Below are positions 36,301 to 46,943 of a DNA stretch of 64,000 nt, piece after piece. The stretch's first letter is position 1. The number at the start of each line of letters is the position of its first letter. The position numbers and the translations under genes are program-made. The DNA is from Takakia lepidozioides (lineage: Eukaryota > Streptophyta > Takakiopsida > Takakiales > Takakiaceae): NCBI GenBank assembly GCA_030704615.1, contig CM060731.1, positions 2,416,001-2,480,000 of the forward strand. The letters are read 5' to 3'. A model generated the notes under the pieces. It saw nothing but the letters and a program-made list of their open reading frames with translations, did not search any database and was not told the origin of the DNA.

Positions 36301-39300
36301 GGGAGAAGAAGGGAAACCCACTTTTGTACTTTTCTTGGATGTCAAAAAGGCTGATGACACAGTGTGGAGAGACGGTCTATGGCTCCGACTCTGGTCATGT
36401 GGGATCAGGGAAAGATGTGGGGAGTGGTCCATAACTTGTATGCTCACACCAAAAGTTGTGTCATTGTTAATGGACAGAAGTCTAACTTCTTTGACATAGA
36501 CCAAGGTGTAGCTCAAGGATGTACCCTCTCCCCTCTGCTCTTCAATGTTTTCATCAATCAACTCCTCGAGGATGTGGAAAGTGAGGGGTAAGGGTGGTGA
36601 TGCCACCATACCAGCCCTTATGTTTGCGGATGACTTTGCAGGCATAGGGGAGGCTCCTTCCAATCTCCAGGAGTTGATTGATTGCACAAAGAGATAATTT
36701 GACCTTTGGGGGCTAGAGGCTAATGTAAGTAAATGTGCAGTGGTGGCATTCAATGACCGAGGGGAGGGAGGAGGTGATCTCAAGTGGCAGTGGGGAAGCC
36801 AAGAGATTCCGGTCCTCCCTTCCTACACATACCTCGGCGTTGAGTTTTCCTCCACCTGTAATTGGTAATAAAATTTTCCACTGCATCAACTTTGAGGTAA
36901 AAAAAACCATGCTTTGTCGCGTTACTAGGAGTATGCATCTGCAATATGGGTTGATACCTCCAACCAGGCTAAGTCTCTAGAATCCATTCAAGTGGGGGTG
37001 CTTAAGGAGTGCCTGTCAGCATGCTCCAAAACAGCCAATGTGGCTGTTCGGGGTGAGTTTGGCATCTCTTCCTTAAGCTCCCGACGAGATGAATTCAAGG
37101 TCAGATGGTGGGGTCAGCTGCAAATATGTCCAACATCAGATATCCTAAGTTAATCGGTTCCATATCTTGGAAGCAGGATCGCCTGTCAAACGGGATAAGT
37201 CCTGGCGGAAGAGAGTACAAGAGATTCTCAAGGATCTGAATCTTAGCCTGCAAGTCTTGACCCTGCTGGATAAATCTGACTTAGAGGCTGAAGTGTCCAA
37301 AGCCATGTCTGTTGCCAGGAAATTGTCTGATGAAAATGAAGTTAGGCAGAAAACTTCCCTGAACTTGTTTCCAGTCTGTGTCATGGGGGAGGACATCATG
37401 GATGACCTCAAGGGTTTACCCACTCTCGGCACTAGACTGAAATTTAACCTCAGGGCGGGAAGCCTTCCTTTGAACAGCAAACAGAAGCAGAGAGGAAAGG
37501 GAGAGTGAAATTGCCGTTGTGTGGGCAACCTGAAGACAATACTCATTTTCTGATTCATTGTCCGGGGTTCTCTCACCAGAGAGACGCTCTCTCCAAATCC
37601 ATCAAGGGAATTGTGCCTGTACCTCTGTTTACCACTGTTTACCAACTTTGAAAGTCTCAGGGCTGAGCCTAAAGCCCAGGCCCTTTTGGGGCCTAGTTAT
37701 TGGGCAAACCACACACAGCAGGTTGATGCTTGTGTAAAGGGATTTCTAGAGGACATCTGCAATTGTTTATTCCAAGGTAAGTGTTACTACCGGCGTCAGC
37801 CCCTGACAAAGGTAGGTTCTATCCCTTTGTGTTCCGCTCAAACTGGGCGCGGAGTCAATGGCCACAAGGCTATGGCAATCAATGTCTTATGAGTACGTTA
37901 TCTCTCCCCGTGCACCTCCTAGGTCCTGGGTACTCTCACCAGAGAGACACCCTATTGAAATCCATCAAGGGAATTGTTCCTATACCTCTGTTTACCAACT
38001 TCGAAAATCTCAAGGCTGAGCCAAAAGCCCAGGCCCTTTTGGGGGTTAGTTATTGGGCAAATCACACACAGCAGATTGATGTTTTGTGTGAAGGAATTTC
38101 CAGAGGATATCAGGAAAACTCGGATCAATTCTTTGTTTCAAGGTAAGTCAAACTACCGGCGTCAGCCCCTGACAAAGGTAGTTTCTGTCCCTTTGTGTTC
38201 CGCTCAAACTGGGCGCAGGGTCAATGGTCACAAGGTTACGGCAAACAACGTCTTATGAGTACATGCTCTCCCTGCACCTCTGTTCACCAACTTTTGAAAT
38301 CTCAAGGCTGAGCCTGAAGTCCTGGCCCTGTTGAGGTCTAAATGCTGGGCAGATCACACACAGCGGATTTAGGCTTGTGTGAAGGGTTTTCTAGAGGAAA
38401 TCTGGAAAGTTCGCATTTATATCAATTTAAGTACTGGAGTGAGACACCTCACAATGGTAGTTTCTGTTCCCCCTTGTTCCGCCCAAACTGGGCACAGGGT
38501 CTATGGCCACAAGGCTAAGCAAACAACATCTTATGAGTACATCCTCTCTCCCCTACTCTCTCGTCACGTATGGACATAGACAGGGCTGTCTGAAACCAGG
38601 AGGACCTCCATGCCGCAGGCTCAATGCTGCACGAACATGTCATAACTTGTACATAGATAGCTCTCTTTCTTTGTATCTCAACCCTTCCCAAACCACAGTC
38701 AGGTCTATCCGCTCAATGATTTGAAAGCTTTTCCTTGCCTACCTGAAGAAAGAGGTTCTTTGGAAACTCCTTCACAGAGAGGACATCCACAAAGAGGGTT
38801 TTGCGTTTGAGTCGTTGCACAGGTAGCGAGCGCAGCACAGGCTCGGTCGATAGGATGGATGTGCACAGCAGCACCACCTCTGGATGCTCCTCACAAAAGT
38901 CATCTGCATCCCTGCTAGACCATTCCTCACATAAACAATCAGTGCCGAAGTGAGCTGGGGGGAGGGGGTGTTAGGCAGAGAGAGGTCAGGATAGAAAAGA
39001 GAGACAGAGTAACAACGATGCTGATGTTCACACCTGTGTGGCAGGAAAGTTGAAAGGCTTAAATTTTTTGTGGAGGAAGGTTCAGGGAAAAACAGAGAAG
39101 GGGAAAGGAACAAAAATTACAGCCATGCCCATGGGACATAGAGCACAAAGAGAACAACAATATAATTGAAGTACTGAAACAATGCCAAACAGAGAGAGAA
39201 AGCAAGAAAGAACTTACAAATGGAGGGGAATAAAGAGATAGCAGAAAACTTAACCATGCTTGCAGTATAGCCAAAACCCCAGCAAACATCAACAAAGTGC

Positions 39301-40932
39301 AAGGCAGGAGCAGGGAAGGGACCGCAAAAAGATAAGAAGCATTGATTGGACTTTGCCTGTTGTAGGCTTCTAGTCATCCACCCATATTTGGACAGAGCTG
39401 TAGAGGGATGGAAATAGGACAAAAAACAACCGACTATCCCCATGGTCTTGCACCAATACGATTTACCTTAGTATACAGTTGACTCTGGCTTTCTAGATTT
39501 TCTCAAGAAAACGCTTAACCATATCACTGCGTATTCACCTCACTATTCAGATCCAAGGAGGGCTGCGTTTTGTGATTTTTTTAGCTTCTCCAACCGAGAA
39601 ATGACATGTGGAGAGTCTCTTTGAGGCTTTCAAAGCGAGCCTCTCCCTCAGAAGTGCGACCATTTCAAAGAATCAGAAAATGCGCTATCCTCAATCATGC
39701 CAAAACACTGCAGACAACGTTTTTCCTTTTGTTCAGCTCGGTTAACGTACTTGCAGAGGTAGGCAACCTACTTTATCTCAACTCTAGTCTCCATTACCAG
39801 CATCTTAAGGAAGAAGAGGAGAGAAGAGTGGGGGCCATGGAAGACACTTACTAAACCCTGCAAAATTGTAGAATGAATGAAATGACCCCGTGATGGCAGT
39901 GATCCAAAATTACCATGTGAAACTGTGTAAGTGACTTTTGGAATAGGACTCATTGGACTGAGAATTTATTCTTCAATCGTCTGAATTTATTCTTCACTTT
40001 TAGTAAAAGTGAGCTGCGGGTCAAATACAGAAACAAGCATGGTAATATGGAACCCGTACTCCAATAATCAAACAAAAACATTTCCTTATGGAAACGAATC
40101 TGAGTTCCTTTTTACAGGCTACAACAGTCCCGTAGAAAGACGGAGACGGAGGAGCACCAAGTTTATTGACTTCAGTTTACCATTGGAAGGCTGAACGGTC
40201 TGTTAGCAAACCCTCAATGCTGAATGTTAGCAAAACAAAGGCTCAAACTGCACCTTCGTCTCACTCCCTTTCTCTCGCTCTCTTACACGCACACAGTAAA
40301 TCTAAGTTGTGTATACTAAAAAGTCCCAAACAGTGCGAAACAGACTCATATTCATCTTAAAATGTCGAAACCAAAAGACTAACTCGACAGTTCACTCGAT
40401 TGTCCAACCTGAAAAAGTGATGGCAAGCTCCAGTTGCACCTGAAAAATTGAAAAGCTGTTTAGTATGGAGATTCTACCTAAAATACATCACTCCCATCTT
40501 GCGCGCAACATCTGCGTAATCAGTTCGAGAGTAGGCCAGCACCCGATGGCCTTGCCGGACGATTCGTTCTGCGAGAAACTGACCAAAATTTCCAAATCCC
40601 ACAATTCCAACCTTCAACTTGCTTCCCATTTCAATCTCATGTAACCTTATTGACTCATAATCAAATGCCTGTGCCGCATCAATTGCAAAGATTTCTACAA
40701 CATTCAGAGGCGGCCTGCAGATCCTCCTGCCAACCCTAAGTTGCATTAAAGACGACCCTTTCAGTGAACAGCTTCGGGAGGCCAATTGAAACTGGATATC
40801 GACGGTGCCTACAAGAGATGTGCTCTTGGTAGGCTGGTAAGCACTGGTTGGAGAGGCTTGCCAAGGACAAGCGAGACGGAGGTTAGAGAGACATACGCCG
40901 GGTAACACCTTGGTTGCTTGCAATTCAACCAT
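27395..40932 (-). CDS. TyrA: Arogenate dehydrogenase, plastid, seven exons
   Basis: Makes tyrosine by NADP-dependent oxidative decarboxylation of arogenate (or possibly prephenate to hydroxyphenylpyruvate) in the plastid. Exons: 40932-40478, 38911-38743, 33414-33250, 32942-32860, 28622-28553, 27962-27888, 27736-27395. All junctions are GT-AG and keep frame, giving 452 residues with no lesion. The first ~100 residues are basic and serine-rich, fitting a transit peptide. Then come KVGIVGFGNFGQFLAER (dinucleotide fold, GxGxxG at ~112-117), YSRTDYADVA, STEPVLRSLP, DVLSVKEFPKNLF, THPMFGPESGKTSWAGLPF, GCRMVEMSCSEHD, GSQFITHTVGR, STPINTKGYETLLRLV, and GLFMYNPNATDELERLELAF. A divergent Ser/Asn-rich tail ends the protein. 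Introns 2 (5.3 kb) and 4 (4.2 kb) contain LINE copies on the other strand. The residues after GPESGK (Thr-Ser) differ from what I expect in angiosperm enzymes. Confidence 0.95.
28860..30430 (+). mobile_element. 5'-truncated LINE copy in intron 4 with repeated 3' units
   Basis: 28865-29040 matches 37365-37500 of the longer LINE (FPVCDMGEDIMDDLKGLPIL). The 3' unit then follows several times: about 29065-29630, 29628-29965 and 30170-30430. Each unit encodes remnants like RDTLLKSIKGIVPIPLFTN and SYWANHTQQID, and ends with GGCCACAAGGCTACGGCAAA, TCTTATGAGTACA and a CT run. Partial units recur at about 32090-32180 and 32500-32560. It lies antisense to the arogenate dehydrogenase gene. Confidence 0.75.
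30431..32089. other. Intron 4 interior, no gene seen
   Basis: This is part of the 4.2-kb intron of arogenate dehydrogenase. No exon, domain or clear repeat was recognised on either strand. Confidence 0.4.
33860..34222 (+). pseudogene. LINE ORF1-like fragment
   Basis: An open frame of about 120 codons lies just upstream of the endonuclease ORF, with TGWRAVLDIGDSMRRSRK and a charged C-terminus. Position suggests ORF1, but no RNA-binding motif is visible and it is shorter than usual ORF1 proteins. Confidence 0.45.
34253..35320 (+). CDS. LINE endonuclease domain (EEP/APE type)
   Basis: The ORF reads open for 355 codons; the first ATG in frame is at 34313. LRLGTFNFSGL starts the fold. HICAGQETWE carries the metal-binding glutamate, GCVYMPTEGTL and SLGDFDARVG (family pattern GDFNxxxG) follow, and IATSDHFLVW carries the SDH motif. 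These are the ordered motifs of endonuclease/exonuclease/phosphatase domains that nick target DNA for LINE insertion. The frame ends before reverse transcriptase, which continues in other frames from 35430, so ORF2 as a whole is broken. Confidence 0.85.
   Translation: MQNGWPSRSNHRLHRQQTIHMQRAGLRLGTFNFSGLTNQRKQFEVGQVLRANDIHICAGQETWETSDKLVGDVNGYKWIGKMCALKAASAKRGQKGVGFFVRDFLCDNCEIINKSLRHAHSIWLKLKLKGGVNTKDLFVGCVYMPTEGTLSADADKAFVDVKLDCAKFLAKDQVVSLGDFDARVGKGLHQDDTIGPFGEDELNPNGRQLINCLEELQLLTLNNRSKGDQVQWTREKAQTGERSIVDYIIMDKILFPHSANVFINRTDIATSDHFLVWTEIKRCFPNTKRSVKRSIRKWCTEKFQNEEVKAEYVQALQEALPYFVHSLQALQSCSGNARNDVKRAVDSWESFVSSG
35430..37100 (+). pseudogene. LINE reverse transcriptase remnant
   Basis: 35430-35650 encodes a linker (KKLYWDKIYSEINSNYHGG). 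About 35850-35900 reads GCKADGPDGI. A break with foreign sequence lies at about 35940-36020. 36120-36360 has RGITVLNAVGKIF and GQAGFRRNRGCVDHIFTL. 36460-36590 has GVAQGCTLSPLLFNVFIN, and about 36619-36645 reads LMFADDFAG, the FADD catalytic box. Frameshifts and stops separate the pieces. Confidence 0.85.
37545..38555 (+). repeat. Tandem LINE 3' units (~290-362 bp), three copies
   Basis: Units begin near 37571, 37933 and about 38270. Each carries SIKGIVP(I/V)PLFT-type and SYWANHTQQ coding remnants, GGTAAGTxxxACTACCGGCG, and the terminal words GCCACAAGGCTA and CTTATGAGTAC. The same multi-unit layout occurs in the second LINE copy at 28.9-30.4 kb. Confidence 0.8.
38912..40477. other. Intron 1 of arogenate dehydrogenase, no other gene seen
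   Basis: This is a 1.57-kb intron with GTAGAA donor and TAGCAG acceptor (minus strand). Open frames on both strands lack domains, and no repeat stands out. Confidence 0.5.
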
Positions 40933-41655
40933 TCTGAGAGGGCAACCAGGTGACGAACACTAGGGGAGGCAGCAAGCGCCAGAGAAAACTGTATGAAACG
41001 GTTGATTCAACTCAGTGCCGTGTAAACAGAAACAACACAAGAAATACAGAGTGGGTCTGTGAGCACGCGACGAGGCCAGACAGAAAGTGCAAGAGTACAC
41101 GGCACAGAGAGAGGAGGACAGAAGAGGAGAGACGAGGCGAGGCAGGCACGGCTGGGCGGGTTCGGTGATAGATGCTCGAATGGGCAGATAAATAAGGGCG
41201 CGCGGGTATGGGTCCCAGTGAATCGGATGAACGCTGGTGCTAAATGACAGAATATATATTCATCTTTATTTTTCTTTTCTTGTTGTTTTTTCAAAGAACA
41301 GGGAGGTAGCCCTGTAAATTTTATTGAGATGGTCAAGAGAAAATAACCTTACAAGAGCCATAGAGGCCGATAAATGAGACATTGCTCCGAACCAACAGAG
41401 GAAAGAAGGCCTAGTTGAAGAGGGAAGACATTAGCTGAATTGCAGGGAATTCTAAGAAGACATAAACAGAGGTGGATCACGCGAGAGGGCGGAGCTACGC
41501 TCTCCCGCGCTTCACTATGCTAAATCCTCTACCAATTGCCAACTTTAGGGTTCTGCTATCGTCCTGACTCTAGTACTTTTTTCATCATTTTTCCGCGGCA
41601 CTGCCGTTCTAGCCTCCCATTCTGAATTTAGCCATGGCCGCCGCCATAGCTCGGT
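40933..41655 (-). promoter_or_regulatory. Putative 5' UTR and promoter of arogenate dehydrogenase
   Basis: The region lies directly upstream of the ATG at 40932. It is GA-rich on the plus strand near 41090-41150 and has TTATTTAT on the minus strand at about 41188-41195, a weak TATA-like word. No coding frame is convincing, so the assignment rests on position only. Confidence 0.35.
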
Positions 41656-42319
41656 TGTCGTGCGCATACATATCGCTACACAACTACATCGCTGTCCAAA
41701 ACCACACAACACATGTGCACGCCACACATTAGTATATCACTAGTCCAACCACTAGGCTACAACTAGTCAGTCACTAGGCTGCCACTATGCTGCCCACTAT
41801 GGCAGTCACTAGTCCACTACAATAAGAATACAAACACAAGCTCATGCGAGCTCACAAAGCTGAAGCATAAACTCATGCATATATAACCTCATCACTCACA
41901 TACAAGTCAAGCCAAGTGCACCCCACGCCATGGGGAATCCACACTACGGCGCCATAGCTAGGCGCAGTGAGGCTCAACTCGAGAAAGATGAGCCTCCTGC
42001 GCTTGCCGTGAAAAAAACCACTCTAGGGCTAAATCTGCCTTGACCCCTGGATTGACACTTGGGCCAATCCCAAATGTCAATATGTGAAAGCTAGCTATTT
42101 TCTAGCTAGTTTCACACTAGTGGTAAAATAACTTGACAGCTGTCGTGCGCATACATATCGCTACACAACTACATCGCTGTCCAAAACCACACAACACATG
42201 TGCACGCCACACACTAGTATACCACTAGTCCACCACTAGTCCAACCACTAGGCTACAACTAGTCAGTCACTAGGCTGCCACTATGCTGCCCACTATGGTA
42301 GTCACTAGTCCACCACAAT
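41656..42319 (+). repeat. Direct repeat pair (~168/179 bp), possible LTR debris
   Basis: 41656-41823 and 42141-42319 are nearly identical, both starting TGTCGTGCGCATACATATCG and containing many CCACTAG words. The second copy has an extra ACCACTAGTCC. The second is preceded by TTGACAGC, resembling TTGACACAGC at the start of the inverted repeat at 45.4 kb. It may be the 5' side of the gag-like element that follows. Confidence 0.6.
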
Positions 42320-42564
42320 CGCCCCCCTAGCTGGTGCTTAGGTCCCTCTAAGTCCAGGTAGCCACAAGATATGACAGTGACCGTAGCCTCACTAAGTCCT
42401 CCACCACTGTCCCTACTACACTCAAACTCGATAGATCAAGAGGCCGGGTGCAAGAGTTGCCCCATCGTTAGTCGCCGTCTTGCAACCTGTGAACTTGAGC
42501 CTGAGATCTCGTGTATTGACTCCTATGAGCTTGGTCTCCCATGTCTTGTTAGCTGCCTCTAGTC

Positions 42565-44886
42565 ATGTCCACTGCCACTATCCCAAGCACTGTGGACACA
42601 ACCAATCTCCGTCAGGAACCTTCTCAAGAGGTGGTGTCAAGCATCCCATATGCCAACCTCTTGAGCATCGATCACACACCAGCATGGTGGTTGCCCCTTT
42701 GGCAGACCCACAGAGCATGCACCTCAAACCTGCAGGTACCACCGCCAAGTTTGGGTCAACTCTGCCATCAACATTGGGAAGGTGACATGGCGTACAATTA
42801 CGTCACTCTCAAGATGAAGCAGGACTTGGGCAATACAGAAATGGCTTTGCAATTGGCCAAGCAACAATTGATTGAGGCAGGCCTCGCGCAAGACCAGTTG
42901 CACGAAGCACATAAGCAACAGCTATACCAAATGCAGGTGCAGCATGAAAGCAAGTTGCAAGAACTGAATGCACTACATACGGAGTTGCAGATAGTGCATA
43001 ACAGGATGGCGATACAATGTGCTACATTTACAACTATGCTTGACCAATCAACAAAAGAAATAAACAGTCAAGCGGAAAAATGTACGAAGGCAGAAGAAGA
43101 GAATGTTGAGCAAATGAAGCTCATTGTCGATATGAAGAATACAATCTGTCGCAATGAAGATACTTTCAAGCAATACAGGCAGATGGAAGCTGATCAAGAG
43201 AAACACATCGTGGAGTTGCAACAAACCATCATGGCCAATAGAAATGAAATCGCGGTCAATAACAAGGCTTGGAAGGAAGCCAATAATCTACTTGCTGCTT
43301 ATGCGCAATTGGTTGAACCACAGGCGAAGCGCATGGAGGCTTTACAACAGCAGTTGGAATTGTACAAGCTAAGAGAGGAGCAAACTCTCAGGGGAACCAC
43401 AAGCAGCTTGGTGGATAACAGCCTTATGCAGGTCTGGTTAGCACAAGGGCCAGTAGAGGGCAAAGCCCCACAGAAGCTCACCCAAAGCGAGATGAATGAG
43501 CTCAGACTGCACGTGCAGAACATTGCCACAACTACTATAGACAATGTCTATACTAGGATAGCAGAGTTACAAGAGGATGTAGACGGACTCCAGACTCAAG
43601 TGGAAGACCTCACTTCAAACATCGACCAAAGAGTCTATATCCCTCAGGAACAGCTAATGGCTTCTTATTTACAAGCCAGAACTTTGGCTTTTCAGTCTTC
43701 ACAGGAGGTGCAGGAGATGCCAATGATACAAGAGCCAGTACCACCACCACCACAACAAGTCACTGTACCAGTAGCTGAACCTGTGGTTACTACAACCACA
43801 CCACAGCCACCATAGCCGGAGGTATGGGGCAATGCCGCTTTTAACCCACCTAAAACTCCAGCTGCAAGGGAGTACAGCAGGGCTATGCTTATGCCCTTCA
43901 ACCAAATTCCCATCATGTTGGATTTGGCTTGGAAAGAATTTAGTCCTCCGCAATCATTCGCACATTACTACCAAATCATGCGTATTTGGCTGCCAGTGGC
44001 AACTAGGACTAAAGTTCTTCCAAACAATCGACATATTGAAGATCATCACTTTGCACAATACTGGCACGAGGCAGGTACCATGTTGAGGGAATTGGTTGCT
44101 TTCCAGGTTGTACATGGACTCATTTATACCAAGACCAAGGAGATAGCAAGTATTGTCATGGGGTGCGGGCTATACTACGCTGCTTGTTTTCTGGTACGTT
44201 ACCACATTGAGCAACAAAAGATGCAAACACGTTTTCAAAGTTATTCCAGTGGAGATCATTGGGTATTACCTTCGGTGCCACCTCATATGTACCTATATGA
44301 CCCAAAAGTTATGATGCAAAAGGATTCTCAAATTCGTTCATGGTTTCAAGCAGCCTGCAACCATTTGTCAACACAGAAATTCGGACTTGATGACATTTTC
44401 TATAAGGGACATGTGGCATGGAAGTACTTGCACGCTGCACCAGTAATTGGTACCCCACTCACCTGGACAGACAAGGAGCTCAGTGTCTACACCAATTTTG
44501 CTGTTCAGCGGTTACACCAAGTTGTAAAATGCAAACTTCCAGACATGGTAGGACAGCATTGTATGCCCCAGATGATTCCACAAAAGGTTCAAAAATTAAA
44601 ACATCTAAGAGGTGATGAGGATTCTAATACAACTGTTTCTTCACAGAATTCTTTTGACATGGGAGAAGACTATGCAATTCAGATGGCAGAAAAGAAGCGA
44701 CGGGGGTCTCCTATGCCGGAAAGGTTACCTCGATATCAGCCTCCAGAGGGCCTCACTTATCCAGGTAGTAATCAACCATCTCCGTCAACCAGAGACAGAC
44801 CTCGGGCTCGTACACACAGTCCGCCACGAAACTCTCAACGTCAACAAGGTGCTCACTCACAAAGGTTTGCTACTCGGAAACAGTAA
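42565..44886 (+). CDS. Gag-like coiled-coil polyprotein with one in-frame TAG
   Basis: Not a recognised family. From ATG 42565 the frame is open for 416 codons, meets TAG at 43813-43815, and continues in the same frame to 44886, about 773 codons in all. Residues ~100-340 form long heptad-rich coiled coils (MKQDLGNTEMALQLAKQQL, QQQLELYKLREEQ). A Pro/Thr-rich linker (PVPPPPQQVT) surrounds the stop. After it comes a compact region (FNQIPIMLDLAWKEF, HFAQYWHEAGTMLRELVAF) and a basic Arg/Ser/Pro tail ending FATRKQ. A purine tract (GAGGGGGGAAGGGG, 44908-44921) and TGTTAG at 44925 follow, as at the pol-to-3'LTR border of LTR elements. No zinc knuckle, protease or polymerase is present. The best guess is a non-autonomous gag-only LTR element. 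The TAG could be a mutated CAG or a read-through signal. Confidence 0.5.
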
Positions 44887-45045
44887 ACCGTGAGGACACG
44901 GCTTTTTGAGGGGGGAAGGGGTAATGTTAGAGGACTGTAGGGGACTTAGACACTTATACGGGATCTGTAGGGTACCCTTAATTTTTGCACAGACTGAGAC
45001 CAACAGGAGCCTTAGGGGTGACAGCAGCGCACTGTAGAGGGGGGT

Positions 45046-45405
45046 TACACAGCCCGTCACAGTCGTCACAGTAGACACAGCCAACACAGCCCGTCACAGT
45101 CGTCACAGTAGACACAGCCAACACAGCCCGTCACAGTCGTCACAGTCGACACAGCCAACACAGCCCGTCACAGTCGTCACAGTCGACACAGCCAACACAG
45201 CCCGTCACAGTCGTCACAGCCGACACAGCCAACACAGCCCGTCACAGTCGTCACAGCAGACACAGCCAACACAGCCCGTCACAGTCGTCACAGCAGACAC
45301 AGCCGACACAGCCACACAGCCACACAGCCAGTCACAGCCCGACACAGCCAAACACAGTCGCACAGCTAGTCACAGCCCGTCTCAGTTTCACACAGCCAGT
45401 CACAG
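45046..45405 (+). repeat. 39-bp minisatellite (ACACAGCCCGTCACAGTCG...)
   Basis: The unit ACACAGCCCGTCACAGTCGT plus CACAGTAGACACAGCCAAC repeats about six to seven times from 45046, then decays into shorter ACACAGCC and GTCACAGC words to about 45405. It abuts the inverted repeat that starts with TTGACACAGCTGTCACGAT. Confidence 0.85.
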
Positions 45406-45407
45406 CT

Positions 45408-46943
45408 TGACACAGCTGTCACGATCATAGGGAACGAAGAGTAGGACAGGGAACGACTGTGGGGAACAACACCTGCGAAGGGAACATGTTAGTTCACAGA
45501 CGACGGTTAGTGAGGAAAATGGTTAGAACCGCGGATAGGAAGATAAAGGGGGACTTCGGGGGAAGATGAGGATCATTATTCGGAGGAGGACTTCTTAGTC
45601 AGGCTGGAGCGGAGATCGGAAGCAGAGATGGAGAGCACGGTGAAGGAGGAAAGAGGATTAGTAGATGCTTGTTATATGCAAAGCTGTAGTGATATTGTAG
45701 AGCAGATTAGAGACACAATGGCTTCGGCCTGATACCTGATAAATCATAATCTGATACTTATACGATACAATCACACTGTGTAGAGAGATCTGAGTGAAGC
45801 TGTGGATTGAATGGATGAGTGAAGGAAACCGATAGATTGATGAAGCAAACTGATACTTAATTATCAATGGTAAGATAGTTAACATGAATACCATAAGGGA
45901 AACAAATAGGAAACAACCCCATGATACACTAGCTGTAGGTCATGACTGATTGTTCTGCGCGGGCTGAGTACTTAGAGATTTCCAACTCTTCAATCTTGGA
46001 GTTTTCGCCTCGAATAGCGAAGGGATGGGTGAGTAAAAGCCGCGCGACAAAGGGTCAAAAAATTCGCATTAAGTTGGCCACTGACACGCCAATCTTTCGG
46101 AGACCCTATAGATATAGAGACATGGAGAGGTCCTTGATTCAGATGAGGACTCAGGACCTCTAGGAGGCTGGTTTGGTGGAGCTATCTGGTGGAGAGTATG
46201 CCAAGAAGGATATCTATGGCAATTGGATGGAGAGACGTATGTGCGGGGATCACCAACCTGTAAATCGTCAGACCAAGTCCAATAGGTATGTCATTGTCGC
46301 GCGGCTTTTACTCACCCATCCCTTCGCTATCCGAGGCGGAAACTCCAAGATAGAAGAGTTGGAAATCTCTAAGTACTCAGCCCGCGCAGAACAATCAGTC
46401 ATGACCTACAGCTAGTGTATCATGGGGGTGTTTCCTATGCGTTTCCCTTTCCGCATTCATCTTAGCTACTTTTGGCATTGATAATTAAGTATCAGTTTGC
46501 TTCATCAATCTATCGGTTTCCTTCACTCATCCATTCAATCCACAGCTTCTCTCAGATCTCTCTACACAGTGTGATTGTATCGTATATGTATCAGATTATG
46601 ATTTATCAGGTATCAGGCCGAAGCCATTATGTCTCTAATCTGCTCTCCAATATCACTACAGCTTTGCATATAACAAGCATCTACTAATCCTCTTTTCTCC
46701 TTCATCGTGCTCTCCATCTCTTGCCTCCGATCTCCGCTCCAGCCTGACTCCGAAGTCCTCCTCCGAATAATGATGATCCCCCTTCATTCCCCGTTTCTCC
46801 CTTTATCCTCCTATCCGCGGTTCTAACCGTTTCCCTCTCTAACCGTCGTCTGTGAACTAACATGTTCCCTTCACAGGTGTTGTTCCCCACAGTCGTTCCC
46901 TGTCCTACTCTTCGTTCCCTATTATCGTGACAGCTGTGTCAAG
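45408..46943. repeat. 1.5-kb inverted repeat, arms ~650 bp (opposed LTR-like ends)
   Basis: 45408-46060 is the imperfect reverse complement of about 46290-46943. Matching landmarks are TTGACACAGCTGTCACGAT at the outer ends, AGGGAACGAAGAGTAGGACA, CAGATTAGAGACA, AACTGATACTTAATTATCAA, TAGAGATTTCCAACTCTTC, and GGGATGGGTGAGTAAAAGCC at the inner ends. The centre is about 230 bp. The right arm follows immediately after the minus-strand gag, so it is probably that element's 3' LTR. The left arm follows the plus-strand gag-like element, giving a tail-to-tail layout. Confidence 0.75.

Larger units (their letters stand above)
33460..38560 (+). mobile_element. LINE (non-LTR retrotransposon) in intron 2 of arogenate dehydrogenase
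   Basis: The order is a leader (33460-33850), a small ORF (33860-34222), an apurinic-type endonuclease ORF (34253-35320), broken reverse transcriptase (35430-37100), a Cys/His C-terminal segment and a 3' unit repeated about three times. There are no LTRs. The 3' units end in TCTTATGAGTACA and pyrimidine-rich runs. The 5' border is not certain. It inserted antisense in the 5.3-kb intron, and the host splice sites remain intact. Confidence 0.85.

Noticed and set aside
36265-36783. 172-codon minus-strand ORF
   Set aside because: It lies antisense to reverse transcriptase motifs and has no domain of its own.
41007-41336. 109-codon minus ORF upstream of arogenate dehydrogenase
   Set aside because: No domain, no splice support, and it lies in the promoter region; a chance frame.
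43813-43815. Alternative genetic code with TAG as sense
   Set aside because: The arogenate dehydrogenase and MULE genes are clean and use ordinary TAA/TGA/TAG stops; isolated TAGs occur only in mobile genes and are better explained by mutation.
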